Source: Galeopsis tetrahit
Taxonomy: Eukaryota; Streptophyta; Magnoliopsida; Lamiales; Lamiaceae
Length of the DNA stretch: 64,000 nucleotides
NCBI GenBank assembly: GCA_963675135.1
Contig: OY776121.1
Location: 59,727,265-59,791,264, forward strand
Direction of reading: 5' to 3'
Shown piece by piece: positions 44,976 through 55,994 of the stretch. The notes beneath the pieces are model-generated. The model saw only the letters and a list, made by a program, of their open reading frames with translations, searched no databases and was not told where the DNA came from. Positions within the stretch are counted from its first letter, which is position 1. Every line of letters begins with the position of its first letter. The position numbers and the translations under genes were made by a program.

Positions 44976-47534
44976 ATAGAAGCAAATACCCAAGAAAATC
45001 TCCAAGTTGAACATCAAGGAGATGTTCAAATACAAGGCGAAGGAGGAAATGGTATGCAACACCCACCTAATGTTCAAATGGGTGGTGTGCTCAATCAAGG
45101 CCACTACGGTGGACAACCTCAAGGGTATCCCCCTAATATCCAACAAGGAGGGTATCCCCAAGGCTATCCACCATATCCGTATCCACATTATCCTCAAGGG
45201 TATTATCAACCTCCACCTCAAGGGTATTATCCCCCACCTTATCCATACCATCCACCCCAAGGTGCATATCCTCAAGAGATACCCGTTCCACCTCAACCGG
45301 AAAGGCAAGAACCTCGTCCTCCAATACAACATGGGAGGCCCATGAGAGAGTACTTTGAGCCTCAACAAAGGGAACATTATGATGGGATAGCAAGGCCAAA
45401 TGTGGAGGCCAATAATTTTGAGATTAATGCTTCTTTGTTGAGAATGCTTAGAGAGAAGCAATTTGAAGGGAGGACCGAGGATGGCTTTGAAGAATATCCA
45501 AATGAGCACTTGGCTCAATTTTTAGAGATAGCCGATACACTCAAGCAAAACGGTGTGTCCGAAGATGCAAAGAAGTTGAGGCTATTTCCCTTCACACTTT
45601 CCGGAAAGGCAAAAGCATGGTTACAAACAAGCATTCCGGCGGGAGAGGTGAGAACTTGGGAAGAATTGAAGAAGAGGTTTTTATTGAAGTACTACCCTCC
45701 TTCCAAAACAATGGAAGCAAAGCAAAATATCTCTCAATTTAAACAAGAAGCTAATGAGAGCCTTAAAGAAGCATGGGAAAGGTTTACCAACCTACTCATA
45801 ACTTGTCCTCAATATGGTTTTCCATTGGAGCAAACGACTTGTTGGTTCTTTTGTGGCTTGAGAGAAGAAGACCAACATCATTTGGATGCTTGTGCCGGAG
45901 GTTCGATATGGCTCAAGTCGGCGGAAGAGATCAAGCAAATAATGAAGGGGATATCGAACAATTCTTTTAAAATGAGGATTGATAGAGGAGGAAGGCATCG
46001 AGTTGCTCAAGTTAATGAGGTGGACGCCATGAAAACAATGATCACCACGTTAATTGAGAAGGTGAATGCTCTTTCGTCTAATCAACCAAGTGAAAGCCCA
46101 TTACCAATGGTTCAAGGAGAGCTTTCGATGAATCAAATGGAAGATGTGAACTACATGGGTAGGCCACAATATCAAGGAGACCATCAACAAAACTTTCAAG
46201 GTGGTCGTCCATATCAAGCTCCTCAACAAAATCGTTTTCAAGGTGGTCAATCCTCAACACTCCAACCCAATCAAAGTCACCCGATGCAAGGGGGGCCATC
46301 CACCTCATTTCAAGGGAATCAAAATCAAAACTTTCGAAGGCACGACAACTTGGCATATTCTAACCCAAAAGGAGCAATGCAATATCCACCCGGATTTGAT
46401 CCCGGGGCAAGGCTTCCTAATGGGGAAGGAAAAGCTACAACGGAAGATACACTTTTACGGATGGAAGAGTTGTTCAAGAAAGCTCAAGAGCAACAAGTTA
46501 AAACGAATTTGGAACAAGCAAAGATCAATGAACAACACTCAAGGGGGATTAAAAATCTCGAGCATACGGTAGGGCAACTTGCAACGTCCGTTGGAGAGTT
46601 GAGCACGACGGTTAATCAAATGCTAAACAAGGGAAAATTTCCCTCAACAACCGAGATAAATCCCAAAGAGCATTGCAAGGCAATAGAGCTTAGAAGTGGC
46701 ACCAAATATAAGGGTCCATCCATGCCCACTCAACCGGGAGATGATGATGTCAAGGAAAGTTGTGAAATTGAAGAAGAGTGTGAAGAGGTAGAGATGGGAA
46801 AAGCCGAGGAGGAGGAAGAAAATGGGATGGAGTCAAAAGAGAAAAAGAAAGTTGATGGTGAAGAAAGAATACCAAAGTGGAAAAAGATGAAGGAGAAGAA
46901 GATTGAGGAAGAAAAGAGCATACCATGTGATGAGTGGGGGGTACCAAAGACAATGGTACCATTCCCTCAAAGATTCATGAAGAAGAAATTGGATGAGAAA
47001 TTTGCTAAATTTCTTGAGGTTTTCAAGCAACTCCACATCAACATTCCATTCTCCGATGCTTTAGAGCAAATGCCCAACTATGCCAAATTTCTCAAAGACT
47101 TGATCTCCAAGAAGAGACGGATTGATGAACCCGAGCTTGTTAAGTTCAACAAGGCATGTAGTGCTATACTCCAAAAGAACATTCCACAAAAGATGAAGGA
47201 TCCGGGTAGTTTTGTCATCATGTGTGATATTGGAAATGGGATCAAGAGGAATGCTCTTTGTGATTTGGGGGCTAGCATTAACTTGATGCCCCTATCTTTG
47301 TTTGAAAAGCTCGAAAGGGGGGAGTTGAAGCCCACTTCTATTGCACTTCAACTTGCCGATCGATCAATCACAATTGCCAAGGGCATAGTTGAGGATATTC
47401 TTGTTAGAGTGGACAAGTTTGTATTTCCCGCCGACTTTGTGGTGCTAGAAATGGAGGAAGATGAACAAGTGCCTATAATTCTTGGGAGACCATTTTTAGC
47501 AACGGCAGGAGTCGAGCTTGATGTTGGGAGATGA
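44976..47534 (+). pseudogene. gag and aspartic protease of the Athila-like element
   Basis: The frame continues gag after the nested fragment. A Gly/Pro/Tyr/Gln-rich repeat (GYPPNIQQGGYPQGYPP region, 45090-45290) precedes the retrotransposon gag domain (about 45500-45960, with FPFTLSGKAKAWL and WEELKKRFLLKYYPP). Then come a Gln-rich linker, a coiled region and a Lys/Glu-rich stretch. The protease has CDLGAS at about 47260-47276 and IILGRPFLATAG near the end. A TGA stop at 47532-47534 ends the frame; the same frame goes on into pol with no shift. Confidence 0.9.
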
Positions 47535-50500
47535 GAGATAATGTTGAAAGTTGGTAAAGAAGAAGTGAAGATATCGATGTACGACGCGATGAAGCATCCC
47601 ATGGATGTGGAACAATTGAACTTCGTCGATATTGTGGACTTATGTGTCCAAGAATCTTTGGAAGACCCCTCCTACTCTCTCTTCTTTGATGATTTATATG
47701 ATATTGATTCTCACTCATATTTTTCCTCTACTTATGAAAGTTTCAATTTTGACTTTGATAATATGGAACAAATGGAGATTGAGGAAACTTTAGAGATCAA
47801 ACATGGAAATTTCACTCTACCACCCTTGTTGAAGTTGGAGGAAGGAGAGCCTAAAATGGAGGATAAGAAAGAAGGCCTCAAACCACTTCCCGAGCACTTA
47901 AAGTATGCCTACCTAGGAGAAAACGAGAAGAATCCGGTAATTGTATCATCTTCTCTTGCATCACATGAATTAGATAGGCTACTAGAAGTGCTACGTAAGC
48001 ACATATCGGCCATCGGTTGGTCGATTGAGGATTTGAAGGGCATTAATCCATCAATTTGCATGCATAGGATCCGTCTAGAAAAAGATATGAAGCCTATAGT
48101 CCAACCCCAAAGGAGAGTGAACCCTATTATCCAAGAGGTTATTAGGAAAGAAGTTATAAAATTTCTAGATTCGGGTATGATATTTCGTATTTCGGATAGT
48201 CCATGGGTGTCACCTTTGCATGTTGTATCTAAAAAAGGGGGGATGACGGTTGTACAAGGTGATGGAGATGAGTTAATAGCTATGAGAGTCGCCACGGGGT
48301 GGCGTGTGTGTGTTGATTATCGTGAATTGAATAAAGCTACTTGCAAGGATCATTTTCCCTTACCTTTCATGGACCAAATGCTTGATAGGTTATGAGGTTT
48401 TTCACACTATTGTTTTCTTGATGGTTATTCGGGTTACAATCAAATCATGATTGCACCGGAAGACCAAGAAAAGACCACTTTCACATGCACGTATGGTACA
48501 TTTGCATGGAGGCGTATGCCTTTTGGGTTGTGTAATGCACCCGCTACTTTTCAACGTTGCATGATGTCAATTTTTCATGGTCTTATTGAACGTATCATGG
48601 AGGTTTTTATGGATGATTTCTCCGTCTCTGGAGAGTCATTCGAATCTTGTTTGACTAACCTTGATATTGTTTTGCAAAGGTGTGAGGACACTAACTTAGT
48701 GTTGAATTGGGAAAAATGTCACTTTATGGTGAATGAAGGAATTGTGTTGGGCCATCATGTGTCATCCAAGGGGCTCCAAGTTGATAGAGCGAATGTGGTA
48801 GCAATTGAAAAGTTGCCTCCACCATCGAATGAGAAGGGCATTCGGTCATTTCTTGGCCATGCGGGTTTCTACCGCCGATTTATCAAAGATTTTTCTAAGC
48901 TCTCTAAACCCTTATCTCATTTGTTGGAAAAATATGTTCCATTTGATTTTACTAATGAGTGTGTTGAAGCTTTTAGGAAACTCAAGGAGGCCTTGGTGAG
49001 TTCACCCATACTTGTGACACCAAATTGGGAGGAGCCGTTCGTGTTGATGTGTGATGCGAGTGACTATGCAATGGGGGTTGTTTTGGGGCAAATGAGGGAA
49101 AAGAGATTTCATGCCATATACTATGCCTAAAAAACATTCAACACCGCACAAGCCAATTACACTACAACCGAGAAAGAGCTCTTAGCGGTTGTGTATGCCT
49201 TTGACAAATTCCGGCCTTATCTTGTGGGAGCTAGAACCGTTGTCTACACCGATCATGCGGCGATCCGCTACTTGATGAACAAAAAGGATGCCAAACCGAG
49301 GCTCATTCGGTGGGTCCTTTTGCTTCAAGAATTTGACATAGAGGTGAGAGACAAGAAAGGAAGTGAGAACGTCATAGCCGATCACCTCTCAAGGTTGGAG
49401 CAAAATGAAGAGCAAAAGCAAGATGTGGTTGAGGTTAAGGAAAGCTTTCCCGATGAAAGCTTATTGATGATCGACACTATACCGGTGATGGGAGTGAAAG
49501 GAGACATCCTATGGTATGCCGACTTTGCCAACTTTTTGGCAAGTGGAATGATCCCCGAAGATTTGGGTCCCTATGAAAGAAAGAAGTTTAACAAGGAAGT
49601 GAAAAACAACATATGGGATGAGCCGTTTCTTTTCAAGAGAGGGGTAGATTAGGTGCTTCGGAGATGTGTGCCTCAAGAAGAATGGGAGGACATAATCAAG
49701 CATTGTCACTCTCTTCCTTGTGGGGGACATTTTGGTACTTCAAAGACGGGAATGAAAATTCTCCAAGCCGGGTTTTATTGGCCAACAATCTTCAAAGATT
49801 GTCAAACATTCATCCGAGGATGTGATCGTTGCCAAAGAATGGGGGGCATAACAAAAAGGGATGAGATGCCTTTAAACATGTTCATTGAAGTTGAGCTATT
49901 TGATGTTTTGGACATTGATTTCATGGGGCCGTTTCCTCCATCATGTGGGTACACCTACATTCTTGTTGGTGTTGACTATGTTTCTAAGTGGATCGAGGCT
50001 ATTCCAACCAAGATGAGTGATGCAAGAGTGGTGATTCAATTCTTGAAGAAGAATATCTTCACTCGATTTGGAGTTCCAAGAGCTTTGATAAGTGATGGGG
50101 GGAGTCATTTTGTGAACAAAGTGATGGCTAATCTTCTAGCCAAATATAATGTGAAGCACAAGGTGTCAACCGCCTATCACCCTCAAACAAATGGTTTAGC
50201 GGAGGTGTCTAATCGTCAAATCAAGCAAATTCTCGAGAAGACGGTCAACACCACTAGAAAGGATTGGGCATTGAAGTTGGATGATGCTTTGTGGGCATAT
50301 CGAACGGCATATAAAACTCCATTGGATATGTCCCCATACCAAATTGTCTTTGGGAAGGCTTGTCACTTACCCGTGGAACTAGAGCACCGTGCTTATTGGG
50401 CAATCAAGAAGTTGAACTTCGATTGTGACTTGGTTGGAGAGAAGAGGTTGCTCCAATTAAGTGAGCTCGAGGAGTTTCGAGAGCATGCCTATGAGAATTC

Positions 50501-50792
50501 TAAGATTTTTTAGGAAAAGACCAAGAAATGGCATGATGCTCGTCTCAAGAAGAAGGAGTTCGAAGAAGGGGATGAGGTGCTCGTGTTCAACTCCCGTTTG
50601 AAGTTGTTTGCCGGAAAGTTGAAGTCAAAGTGGAGTGGTCTGTTTGTGGTGAAAAAGGTGTTTCCTAGTGGATTTATCGAGTTACAAAGCAAAGATGGGA
50701 GTCGCTTCACCGTGAACGGTCATCGTGTGAAACTCTACTTTAACCCGAGTCAAAAAGATGGTGGAGGTACAAAGTCTCTTGAAGTGACTTGA
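47535..50792 (+). pseudogene. pol of the Athila-like element: reverse transcriptase, RNase H, integrase, with four internal stops
   Basis: One reading frame covers the whole of pol, without any frameshift, but has stops at 48393-48395, 49128-49130, 49650-49652 and 50511-50513. Reverse transcriptase motifs include DSPWVSPLHVV, VCVDYRELNKAT, FGLCNAPATFQR and the catalytic FMDDF near 48605-48619. RNase H follows (MCDASDYAMGVVLGQ, YTDHAAIRYL). Integrase has an HHCC finger (CHSLPCGGHFGT, GCDRCQR), the catalytic acidic residues in DIDFMGPF, ISDGGSHF and NGLAEVSNRQ, and a C-terminal GKLKSKWSGLFVV domain. The frame ends at 50790-50792. All enzymes are recognisable; none can be made from this copy. 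Confidence 0.93.
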
Positions 50793-50808
50793 ACTCGAAA
50801 GAGTTCCG

Positions 50809-51105
50809 TTCGGCATAGGACGTTAAACCTAGCGCTAATTAAATGGGAGGCAACCCATTCGTTTATTGCTTTCTTTTCGTTTTTGTTTGTTTTAGTTAGT
50901 TTTAGTGCTTTTTGACCTTTTTGGTTTAGTTTTGTTTAGTAGGTTGAGGTATGATGTTGGTGCTTAATGGAGCTTGGACATGGACTTCTATGTGAGGAGA
51001 AAGGATATAATGAAGAAAGATGGAATGATGTATGGTGCAAACTCAAAGGTAAACACTCATTTCCAAACTTAGATTTGCTTAGCAAAGTCTAAGTTTGGGG
51101 AGGGT
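50809..51105 (+). other. Conserved post-pol block with hairpins and internal polypurine-tract copy
   Basis: CGTTCGGCATAGGACGTTAAA is followed by ATGGGAGGCAACCCAT (a 5-bp stem with a 6-base loop). Then CCAAACTTAGA (51063-51073) pairs with TCTAAGTTTGG (51088-51098). The same elements lie at 2389-2660 in the first, clearly diverged, Athila-like element. Confidence 0.75.
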
Positions 51106-52446
51106 GATCGTTTTTACAATTTCATTTGCACCGATGCACATTCGTCTATTTCTTGAATTGATTTAGTTTGATCATTGAATTTTGAATTGTTTTGAGAGCT
51201 ACATTGCATATTTTACACGAAATAGGGGCTAATTCTTTTGTTGATTTGGAGAATTTGTTGATGGATGCATGAATTTACTATAATTGATCTTGTGATGTTT
51301 CTTGGTGATTGGGAAATCAATGCATGTACGACTCTATCATTTGATTGCATTTTGTGTGAAGGGCTAGGCTTAGGAAACACTTGAGTTTACCACATTGAGC
51401 CGGAGAGACTTGAGCCTTCTTGAATCGAAATATCATTCCGGTTCAATTTTTCTTGAGTGAGTCATCCACGAATTATGTATGCTAGAACTTGCTCTTTGAC
51501 TTGTTTGACACTTGATTTAGGAGGAAATTGTTAAAAATGATAGGAGGCATTTCTTTGAATTTGAGTCACTTGGCCAAATAAATCCCACCAAACGATATAT
51601 TTTCGTAGTTAGCCCCGTTGAGCCGTAAAACCAATTTTCTTTGGCAAGCTACAAAATGTCACCATGAAACCACATCTTTTGAGCCTAATTGTCATTATCA
51701 TTTGTAGAGCTTCAATGTTGGTTGACATGGTGAGGGGATTGAAGTGAGTGGATTTGTTTTGATCAAAGTGAATTCAAGAGAAAAGAAAAGGGTTGAAAAG
51801 AAAAAGAAGAGCAAATGAGCTTGTGCTTAATGTGAAAAATAAAAGGGAAACAAAAAGTCCCAAAAGCTCAAATCACAAAAGTGAAGAGAAATGGCTCCAA
51901 AATGTGGTGAAAAGAAGGAAAAAGGGGTGAGGTTCATTTTGAGTGAAAAGAAAAGAAAGTGAGCAAGTGTTGTGTGAGAGTTGAATGAAAAATGAGAGAA
52001 ATACAACATTTGTCGCTCTACAAGTGAATGAGTCACTAATCCCAAATTTATCCCACCCCTTCCAAAGATCCTACATTACAACCCTTGAAAGACCTCTTTG
52101 ATTGACAATTGATGCCTAAATATTTGGTAGATAATTGAGTTGAAAAGCAAGCCTATGGTCTTTGTGTTTTTCGTGGATTGACAGTTGAGAGCTTACATGC
52201 CCAATATACACTTGTGTGTTGAGAGAAACACTTCTTGAGAGAGTGGTGAATCAAGTGTGTTGAATTTGTCTTAGCTTGGATCACATTTTGTCTTGAAAGT
52301 GGTAGAGAAATTGCATGTGTTGATGAACCATTCATTGGAGACATTGTTTGATCATGCCTACTATGCATTGTATCCATTCGCAAATCTTTCACAATCTCCC
52401 TCCTTTTGTTTTTCTTTTTTCTTTGCTTGGGGACAAGCAAATCTCT
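51106..52446 (+). other. Non-coding 3' internal region of the Athila-like element
   Basis: No envelope-like or other frame is seen. There is a purine-rich A/G tract at about 51770-52000, in the same relative place as in the first element, and a GGGGACAAGCAA string just before the polypurine tract. Confidence 0.6.
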
Positions 52447-52460
52447 AAGTTTGGGGGGGT
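52447..52460 (+). promoter_or_regulatory. Polypurine tract of the Athila-like element
   Basis: AAGTTTGGGGGGGT lies directly before the TGATTGGG start of the 3' LTR. Confidence 0.88.
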
Positions 52461-54202
52461 TGATTGGGTGTGAGATTGCTCGTTTTTGTACTCATTATTG
52501 CTATGTTGTCGTAGAATTTTGATGTGGTTTTGGTCATAATTGTTAGAAATGGTGCTACTAACCTTGTTGTCAAGAAATGTGTTCAAAGTGTAGGAAACGA
52601 GGTGAAATAGTCCATTTTAAGGGAAAACGAGCATTGGTGGATGGGAGTCGAAGTTCGATTGGAGGACGAGCAAGGAAAGCCAAGAAAAAATGTTCGAAAA
52701 GTCCAAGTAGCAGAAGTCACTCGGCCGGCCGAGTGGTGTCACACTGGCGACCGAGTGAGAAAAACTTACAGAAAGTTTCTGGAATGGCCATGTCACACTG
52801 GCGGCCGTTTGATATCACACTGGCGGCCGAGTGATATCACACTGGCGGCCGTTTGACATCTGGAACCATTTTTTGTTCTGGAAGTCCCTCTCACTCGGTT
52901 GACCGAGTCAACTCACAATTTTCGGGGTTTTTCGCGAATTTTGAAGAACTTCAAGGACCAAAGTGCTAATTTCGTCTCACACACTCTTGAAGCTTTAAAT
53001 AGCTTCAAAACTCAGTTTGTAAGGATCTTTGGCCTCATTTATTACACTTCTTAAAACCCTAGTTCATCTTAACCTCATTTCCACATTTAATGTTCATTTA
53101 ATTCCTAGATTAGCTTCAATATTTAGTACTTAGCATAAGTTTTTGAAGAACAAGGCTCCACACTTTTGTAATAGCTAGGTATTTTGAAGAAACCACAAGG
53201 TGACTTCAAACCATTCTCTCATTTTCTATATAATTTCGTATTTAATGGTTATCTTGATTTCTTTTTATGTTTTAGCCATGGGGGTTTCTCAAAACACCAT
53301 GGGCTAAGTTTATTTATGCTTTGGGTGTTCTAAAACCATGTGAATATTGAGTTTGGAATTGTTTGAGCTTTGTATTGTTAAGATTAGGTTTATTGCTTCT
53401 TTTAATGGGTATTATGAGTACTTTGTGTGTTAACTTCTATTAATCCATATTTAGATGCATGTTTAGCGTAGACGAGAGTTACATGGACATGTCTATATTT
53501 ATGGTGTGAGTTGTTGGTATGCAAATGTGTTAGTTATACTTTTAATTCGTCGAGAGAGAGTTAATCGTATTAGAACCCCATTAAAAGACATTAATTACTT
53601 GAATGGTTGTTTGAGTAGTTGGTGAGGATTAGGAAGAAATTCTTATTACCGGGTTTGGGAACACCTTAGAATTAAGGCTATATTACCCGAAGGGAAATGG
53701 TTATCATCCTAGCATTTAGGTGCTCTTAGCAAGTCATAATTGAAGCAATAACAAAGTAAAAACAATTCCTCTCCATTTCACTAGGTAGAGAACACCCGAA
53801 GCATTCTCCCACACTTGCACTTCTTCGAATTATATTCGTAGTTGTTCTTTGTTTTAATTGTTAAATACTTGCTTAGTAGTCATTTTCTTTGTTAAGTTTT
53901 GGTAATTTCTTTTATTTGTGCTTTTCTCACTTTTAGTAGTATAAATCACTTGTTAGTTTCTAGGTTGGTAGTTGATTTAATTTCTAGCATCTTGGTAGTA
54001 ATTTAGCTTTGATTTTAGAAATCCAAAAACCGAAATCGTAGTTACATTAGTTATTACAACACAAAACTCTAGGGATCCATTGCACAAACTCACCTCCTAG
54101 GTCGAAACTACTTGGTCGAATACTTCCATTACTACTACGAACCCTTATGCTTGAGGGGAAGTAGTTAGTCAACACTTAGTGACCAAAAATTCGTTCAAGT
54201 CA
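52461..54202 (+). repeat. 3' LTR of the Athila-like element (1742 bp)
   Basis: It is 22 bases longer than the 5' LTR, explained by one extra GTGATATCACACTGGCGGCC-type unit in the array at 52717-52858. The U3 part has the ACTCGGCCGGCCGAGTGG palindrome and TCACTCGGTTGACCGAGT. It ends at the ACTAT target duplication. Confidence 0.95.
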
Positions 54203-54868
54203 ACTATCGGTAAAACTATTCAGTGCATTCAAATTTTCAACCATTGTATCTCGCAAAATCTCATTGGTACAAGTGGATGTAGTGACTCAACTCAACCATC
54301 ATATTTTAATTGGCAAATGTTAACCAACTATAGTAATGAAACTGGAAATTTGGTCAACAATTTGTTGGAATTTCAAAACATGATTCACATCATTTTGCAA
54401 AAAATAGGTATATCTTTGGACTCACATTTATCAAGATGAAAAGCCAGAAGCACCACCTTCAAAATGTTTATTTCAACCTTCAAAATGTTTATTTCAATAT
54501 TTTTTTTTTTTTTTGAAAAAGCCAGAAGCACCACCTTCAAAATGTTTATTTCAATATTTGTTTGTTGAAATTTATACACACGTATGACATATTCCTTTCA
54601 AAAACTTGTGCAACAGTAATTCAATGTCCAAATTTAAATTGTAAAAAATTTCTTGTTGTCAAGTTTTCAAAAAGTAAAACGCGCGAAAAAATTATCACAT
54701 GTTTTTCATGTAAGTTTCAGGCTTAAACTACCAATACCATACAACCTACCCAAAATAGTAATAATAATAATTTAAAAAAAATATACTTATAGGGTTTTTA
54801 ATGAAATTGTTGTAGTTTGCATAAAGGAAAGAAAGCAGATATGAAAGTGACAATACAATAATGAATTC
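54203..54868. other. Host DNA with a short local triplication, paralogous to 62700-63190
   Basis: No gene is seen. The string CTTCAAAATGTTTATTTCAA occurs three times between 54468 and 54560, two of them preceded by GCCAGAAGCACCAC. The whole stretch from 54203 to about 54805 has a diverged copy at 62697-63205. Confidence 0.75.
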
Positions 54869-54869
54869 C

Positions 54870-55990
54870 ATTGTTTAATGCTTGTTTGATTCAATGAGAA
54901 TAAAGGTTCATGTTTGTATTTTATTTATAGAATACAAAACTACAATGGATGCACGACACTTGACAATAATCTACCCACTCTCATATGTAGACAAAATGTA
55001 ACAAACTTGTACAAAGGACAATGAGGACCACCCTTTCGGTTACAACATATCATATGGGATATTCTTTGGCATATTGGATATTCCTTGGTATCTTGACTTG
55101 GGTGTCTTCATGCTGATGTGGATGTTGAATCTGATGTGGATGCCAAATTGATGATTTGTTTACTTCCTCTATTATGCCCCCGTAATTTGATGGTAGTTGA
55201 GGAAGAACCTAAAGTTTATTCCTCAAACGACAGAAAAATTGATTTGAGAGAGGCTTCGTAAATATGTTGGCAATTTGCTCAATGTTGGGTACGTGTTGAA
55301 CACGAATAAGCTTTTTCTCAATCTTTTCTCGAACAAAATGAAGGTCGACCTCAAGGTGCTTTGTTCGAGAATGAAAAACAGGGGTAGCTGAAAGGGATAT
55401 GGCACTTTGATTATCAATCCAAATGACATGTGGCGTTTGGCAAAAATGAAGAAGTTCCTTGAGGAGAGATTGAATCCAAACAATCTCACAAGTGACAACG
55501 GCTAGACTACGATGTTTTGCTTCCGTGCTTGATCTCGAGATAATCGGTTGTTTCTCGGCGCTCCAAGAGATAATATTACCACCATAAAAAACACAATGAC
55601 CTGAAGTGGATCGACGGTCTTCTAAGTCCGTAGCCCAATCAACATCGACAAAAGCCATTAAATTGAGGGAACTAGATTTTTTGTAGGTGATATCAAAGGT
55701 GATAGTTCCAACAAGATAACGTAAGATCCTTTTCACGGCTTTCCAGTGAGAATCAAGTGAGTTCTGCATAAATTAGCTCACCTTATTGACGGCGAAGGAA
55801 ATATCAGGGCGAGACACACTGGCATATTGTAATCCTCCAACAATGCGTTGATAAATATGAGGATTTGAGATTGGGCTGCCATCGAACTTAGATAAATGAT
55901 TTCCAGAGACCATGGGTGTATTGAGACCTTTAGCGTCGACCATTTCAGAACGTTGGAGAAGTTCTTTCATATATTCATTGAAAACACGAA
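54870..55990 (-). mobile_element. Ty1/copia remnant: RNase H end of pol and probable 3' LTR
   Basis: Minus-strand frames 55773-55970 and 55209-55769 encode the end of a copia polyprotein, in one frame interrupted by a single stop near 55778. Motifs include STPM-like NTPMVSG, YQRIVGGLQY, RPDISFAVN, DSHWKAVKRILRYL, FVDVDWATD, RRSTSGHC and IIWIDNQSAI-like VIWIDNQSAI. An ALEVDLHFVREKI-type copia ending follows (residues HLEVDLHFVREKI). A G-rich tract (ATTACGGGGGCA) near 55175 precedes a probable LTR running to about 54870, with a TATA-like TATAAATAA near 54924. Everything upstream of the RNase H region is missing. Confidence 0.85.
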
Positions 55991-55994
55991 AAAC

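Larger units (their letters stand above)
41570..54202 (+). mobile_element. Athila-like Ty3/gypsy retrotransposon, nearly complete, defective (12.6 kb)
   Basis: The target duplication ACTAT (41565-41569 and 54203-54207) and TGATTGGG...AAGTCA ends define it. The paralogous locus near 62700 reads GTACACTATCGGTAAAACT, the empty site. The layout is: 5' LTR, tRNA-Asp-type primer site, gag start, an inverted foreign LTR fragment, rest of gag, protease, reverse transcriptase, RNase H, integrase, non-coding block, polypurine tract, 3' LTR. The two LTRs are very similar, so insertion is fairly recent. The gag interruption and five stops make it non-autonomous. Confidence 0.96.

Noticed and set aside
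47532..50513. Recoding (readthrough) at the in-frame stops of gag-pol
   Set aside because: Five stops of all three types are scattered through conserved domains; no known element uses so many. Ordinary nonsense mutations explain them.
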